NCBI GenBank assembly: GCA_016207825.1
Contig: JACQZI010000008.1
Span: forward strand, 78,133 to 142,132
DNA length: 64,000 bases
Source of the DNA: Planctomycetota bacterium
GTDB taxonomy: Bacteria; Planctomycetota; MHYJ01; JACQXL01; JACQZI01
Direction of reading: 5' to 3'
Below the pieces are notes generated by a model. The model searched no databases, had not been told where the DNA came from, and was given only the letters and a program-made list of their open reading frames with translations. A program made the translations under genes and the position numbers. Of this stretch, positions 62,684-64,000 are shown one piece after another; positions within the stretch are counted from its first letter, which is position 1, and every line of letters begins with the position of its first letter.

Positions 62684-64000
62684 ATGAAAAAAATAACATC
62701 AGTAGCGGATATCGAGGCGATTCGCAAGCAGACCGAGTCGAAATACGCCGGCAAGAAAATTATCACCGTATGCGCCGGCACCGGCTGTCGTGCTTATGGT
62801 GCCCAGAAGATTCTTGATGCGTTTCAGAAGGAGATAGATAAACAGAATCTTAAAGGCAAGGTCATTCTTAGACCGAGCGGTTGCCACGGATTCTGCGAAC
62901 GCGGGCCGATTATCGTCATCTTCCCGGAAGAAATATGTTACCTGAGCGTGAAAGAGGCGGATATCCCGGAAATCATTTCCGAAACAGTCGTTAAGGGTAA
63001 CCAGCTTGAACGCTTGATGTATAAGGATGAAAACGGTAAGCCGGTTCCTTTTGAGCATGAAATACCTTTTTATAAAAACCAGAAACGGATTATCTTGGCG
63101 AACAATACAAGGATTGACCCTGTTAATATTGATGATTATATCGGGGTGGGTGGTTATTCTGCTCTGGGCAAAGTATTATCCGACATGTCACCGGATGATG
63201 TATTGGAAAAGATTAAACAAGCTAATTTAAGGGGAAGAGGAGGCGGTGGTTTTCCGGCCGGCCTTAAGTGGGAAACCACAAAGAATGCGCCGGGAAAAGA
63301 AAAGTATGTGGTGGTTAATGCGGATGAAGGAGATCCCGGCGCCTATATGAACCGAAGCGTCCTGGAAGGCAATCCCCACTCGGTTCTTGAGGGCTTGATT
63401 ATTGCCGGTTATACCATCGGCGCAAAAGAAGGTTTTATATATGTAAGGCAGGAGTATCCGCTCGCACTGGATAATATCCTTAAAGCTATTAAAGATGCGG
63501 AAAATTACGGTTTGTTGGGAGATAAAATATTCGGTTCTGATTTCAGCTTTAAAGTCAAAGTGCACCGTGGTGCAGGTGCTTTTGTCTCCGGTGAATCAAG
63601 CGCTCTTATGACGGCCATAGAAGGAAGGGTAGGCGAACCGAGATTGAAATATATTAAAACCGCGGTAAGCGGACTTTGGGAAAAGCCTACTAACCTTAAT
63701 AACGTGGAGACTTATGCCAATGTCCCTTTAATTATTAATAAGGGTGTTGATTGGTTCAAAAGTATAGGGACAAAAGATAATTACGGCACTAAGGTTTTCT
63801 CTTTAGTAGGCAAGATAAAAAATAGCGGCTTGGTGGAAGTCCCGCTGGGTACTCCGTTAAAAAAGATTATATACGATATCGGCGGAGGTATCAGGAACGG
63901 TAAAAAGTTTAAGGCGGTTCAGACAGGCGGGCCTTCTGGAGGTTGCCTGCCCGAAGATAAACTCGATTTACCGGTTGATTTTGATGAATTAACCAAAGCC
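62684..64000 (+). CDS. NuoF/HydB-type NADH-binding flavoprotein, 3' end outside window
   Basis: The frame is open from ATG 62684 to the window edge (439 codons). The N-terminus has an additional [2Fe-2S] domain with C30, C35, C67 and C71, which marks the HydB/HndC type rather than the classical NuoF. The FMN/NADH-binding domain shows LRGRGGGGFPAGLKW, NADEGDPGAYMNR and GAGAFVSGESSALM. A C-terminal [4Fe-4S] motif would lie beyond the window. It forms a redox pair with the NuoE-like protein, reducing or oxidising NAD(P). Confidence 0.94.
   Translation, partial: MKKITSVADIEAIRKQTESKYAGKKIITVCAGTGCRAYGAQKILDAFQKEIDKQNLKGKVILRPSGCHGFCERGPIIVIFPEEICYLSVKEADIPEIISETVVKGNQLERLMYKDENGKPVPFEHEIPFYKNQKRIILANNTRIDPVNIDDYIGVGGYSALGKVLSDMSPDDVLEKIKQANLRGRGGGGFPAGLKWETTKNAPGKEKYVVVNADEGDPGAYMNRSVLEGNPHSVLEGLIIAGYTIGAKEGFIYVRQEYPLALDNILKAIKDAENYGLLGDKIFGSDFSFKVKVHRGAGAFVSGESSALMTAIEGRVGEPRLKYIKTAVSGLWEKPTNLNNVETYANVPLIINKGVDWFKSIGTKDNYGTKVFSLVGKIKNSGLVEVPLGTPLKKIIYDIGGGIRNGKKFKAVQTGGPSGGCLPEDKLDLPVDFDELTKA

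Overview
The window looks like a chromosomal segment from a Gram-negative bacterium of moderate GC content, probably a member of the Planctomycetota or a neighbouring PVC-type lineage. The taxonomic guess is inference. It rests on ADP-heptose genes, sigma-54 regulators with TPR sensors instead of receiver domains, many secreted HEAT, propeller and glycine-rich proteins, and the general look of RpoB/RpoC. I saw no rRNA, tRNA, CRISPR array, transposase or phage gene.

Region 1 (1-9558): a truncated TPR/metallopeptidase gene, a sensor histidine kinase, a GspF/PilC inner-membrane protein and a pyrimidine cluster pyrR-pyrB-(secreted PD40 protein)-pyrC, all on the minus strand, then a small membrane protein. 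Region 2 (9559-12176): a gene-free island and a secreted FN3/propeller protein. Region 3 (12177-27530, minus strand): a long head-to-tail series rplL-rpoB-rpoC-hldE-(small protein)-gmhA-plsY-gpsA-dacB, joining RNA polymerase to heptose, phospholipid and peptidoglycan functions. Region 4: a solitary urocanate hydratase with a structured leader.

Region 5 (29940-38647) and its paralogue (50412-54987) are the most unusual part. Each has a TPR-AAA+-Fis sigma-54 activator, an exact-consensus sigma-54 promoter about 115 bp downstream of a TGTAG..CTACA dyad, a small cytosolic protein of a family I do not recognise as the first gene, and large exported propeller, kelch-like or glycine-rich proteins. 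Three of these exported proteins end in the same domain of about 145 residues. This reads as a duplicated signal-responsive cell-surface or secretion module that I cannot match to a named system.

Region 6 (38688-50411): HEAT-repeat proteins, an FGE-fold protein, a vWA-like exported protein, a second TA-step-rich island, a minimal nucleotidyltransferase pair, GGDEF and STAS genes, and sanA. Region 7 (55040-64000): a HEAT lipoprotein, a pseudoprotease/HtrA pair, accD, and a 2-oxoacid:ferredoxin oxidoreductase gamma-delta-alpha set running into NuoE and NuoF/HydB-type subunits. No beta subunit is seen before the window ends.

Two features recur across the window. Many promoters are good TTGACA/TATAAT pairs placed so close to the start codon that the mRNAs should be leaderless or nearly so. 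Short GC-rich palindromes (CCCGAC..GTCGGG, CGCCC..GGGCG, TCCGCC..GGCGGA) are scattered between genes and sometimes lie inside coding sequence, notably in signal-peptide codons.
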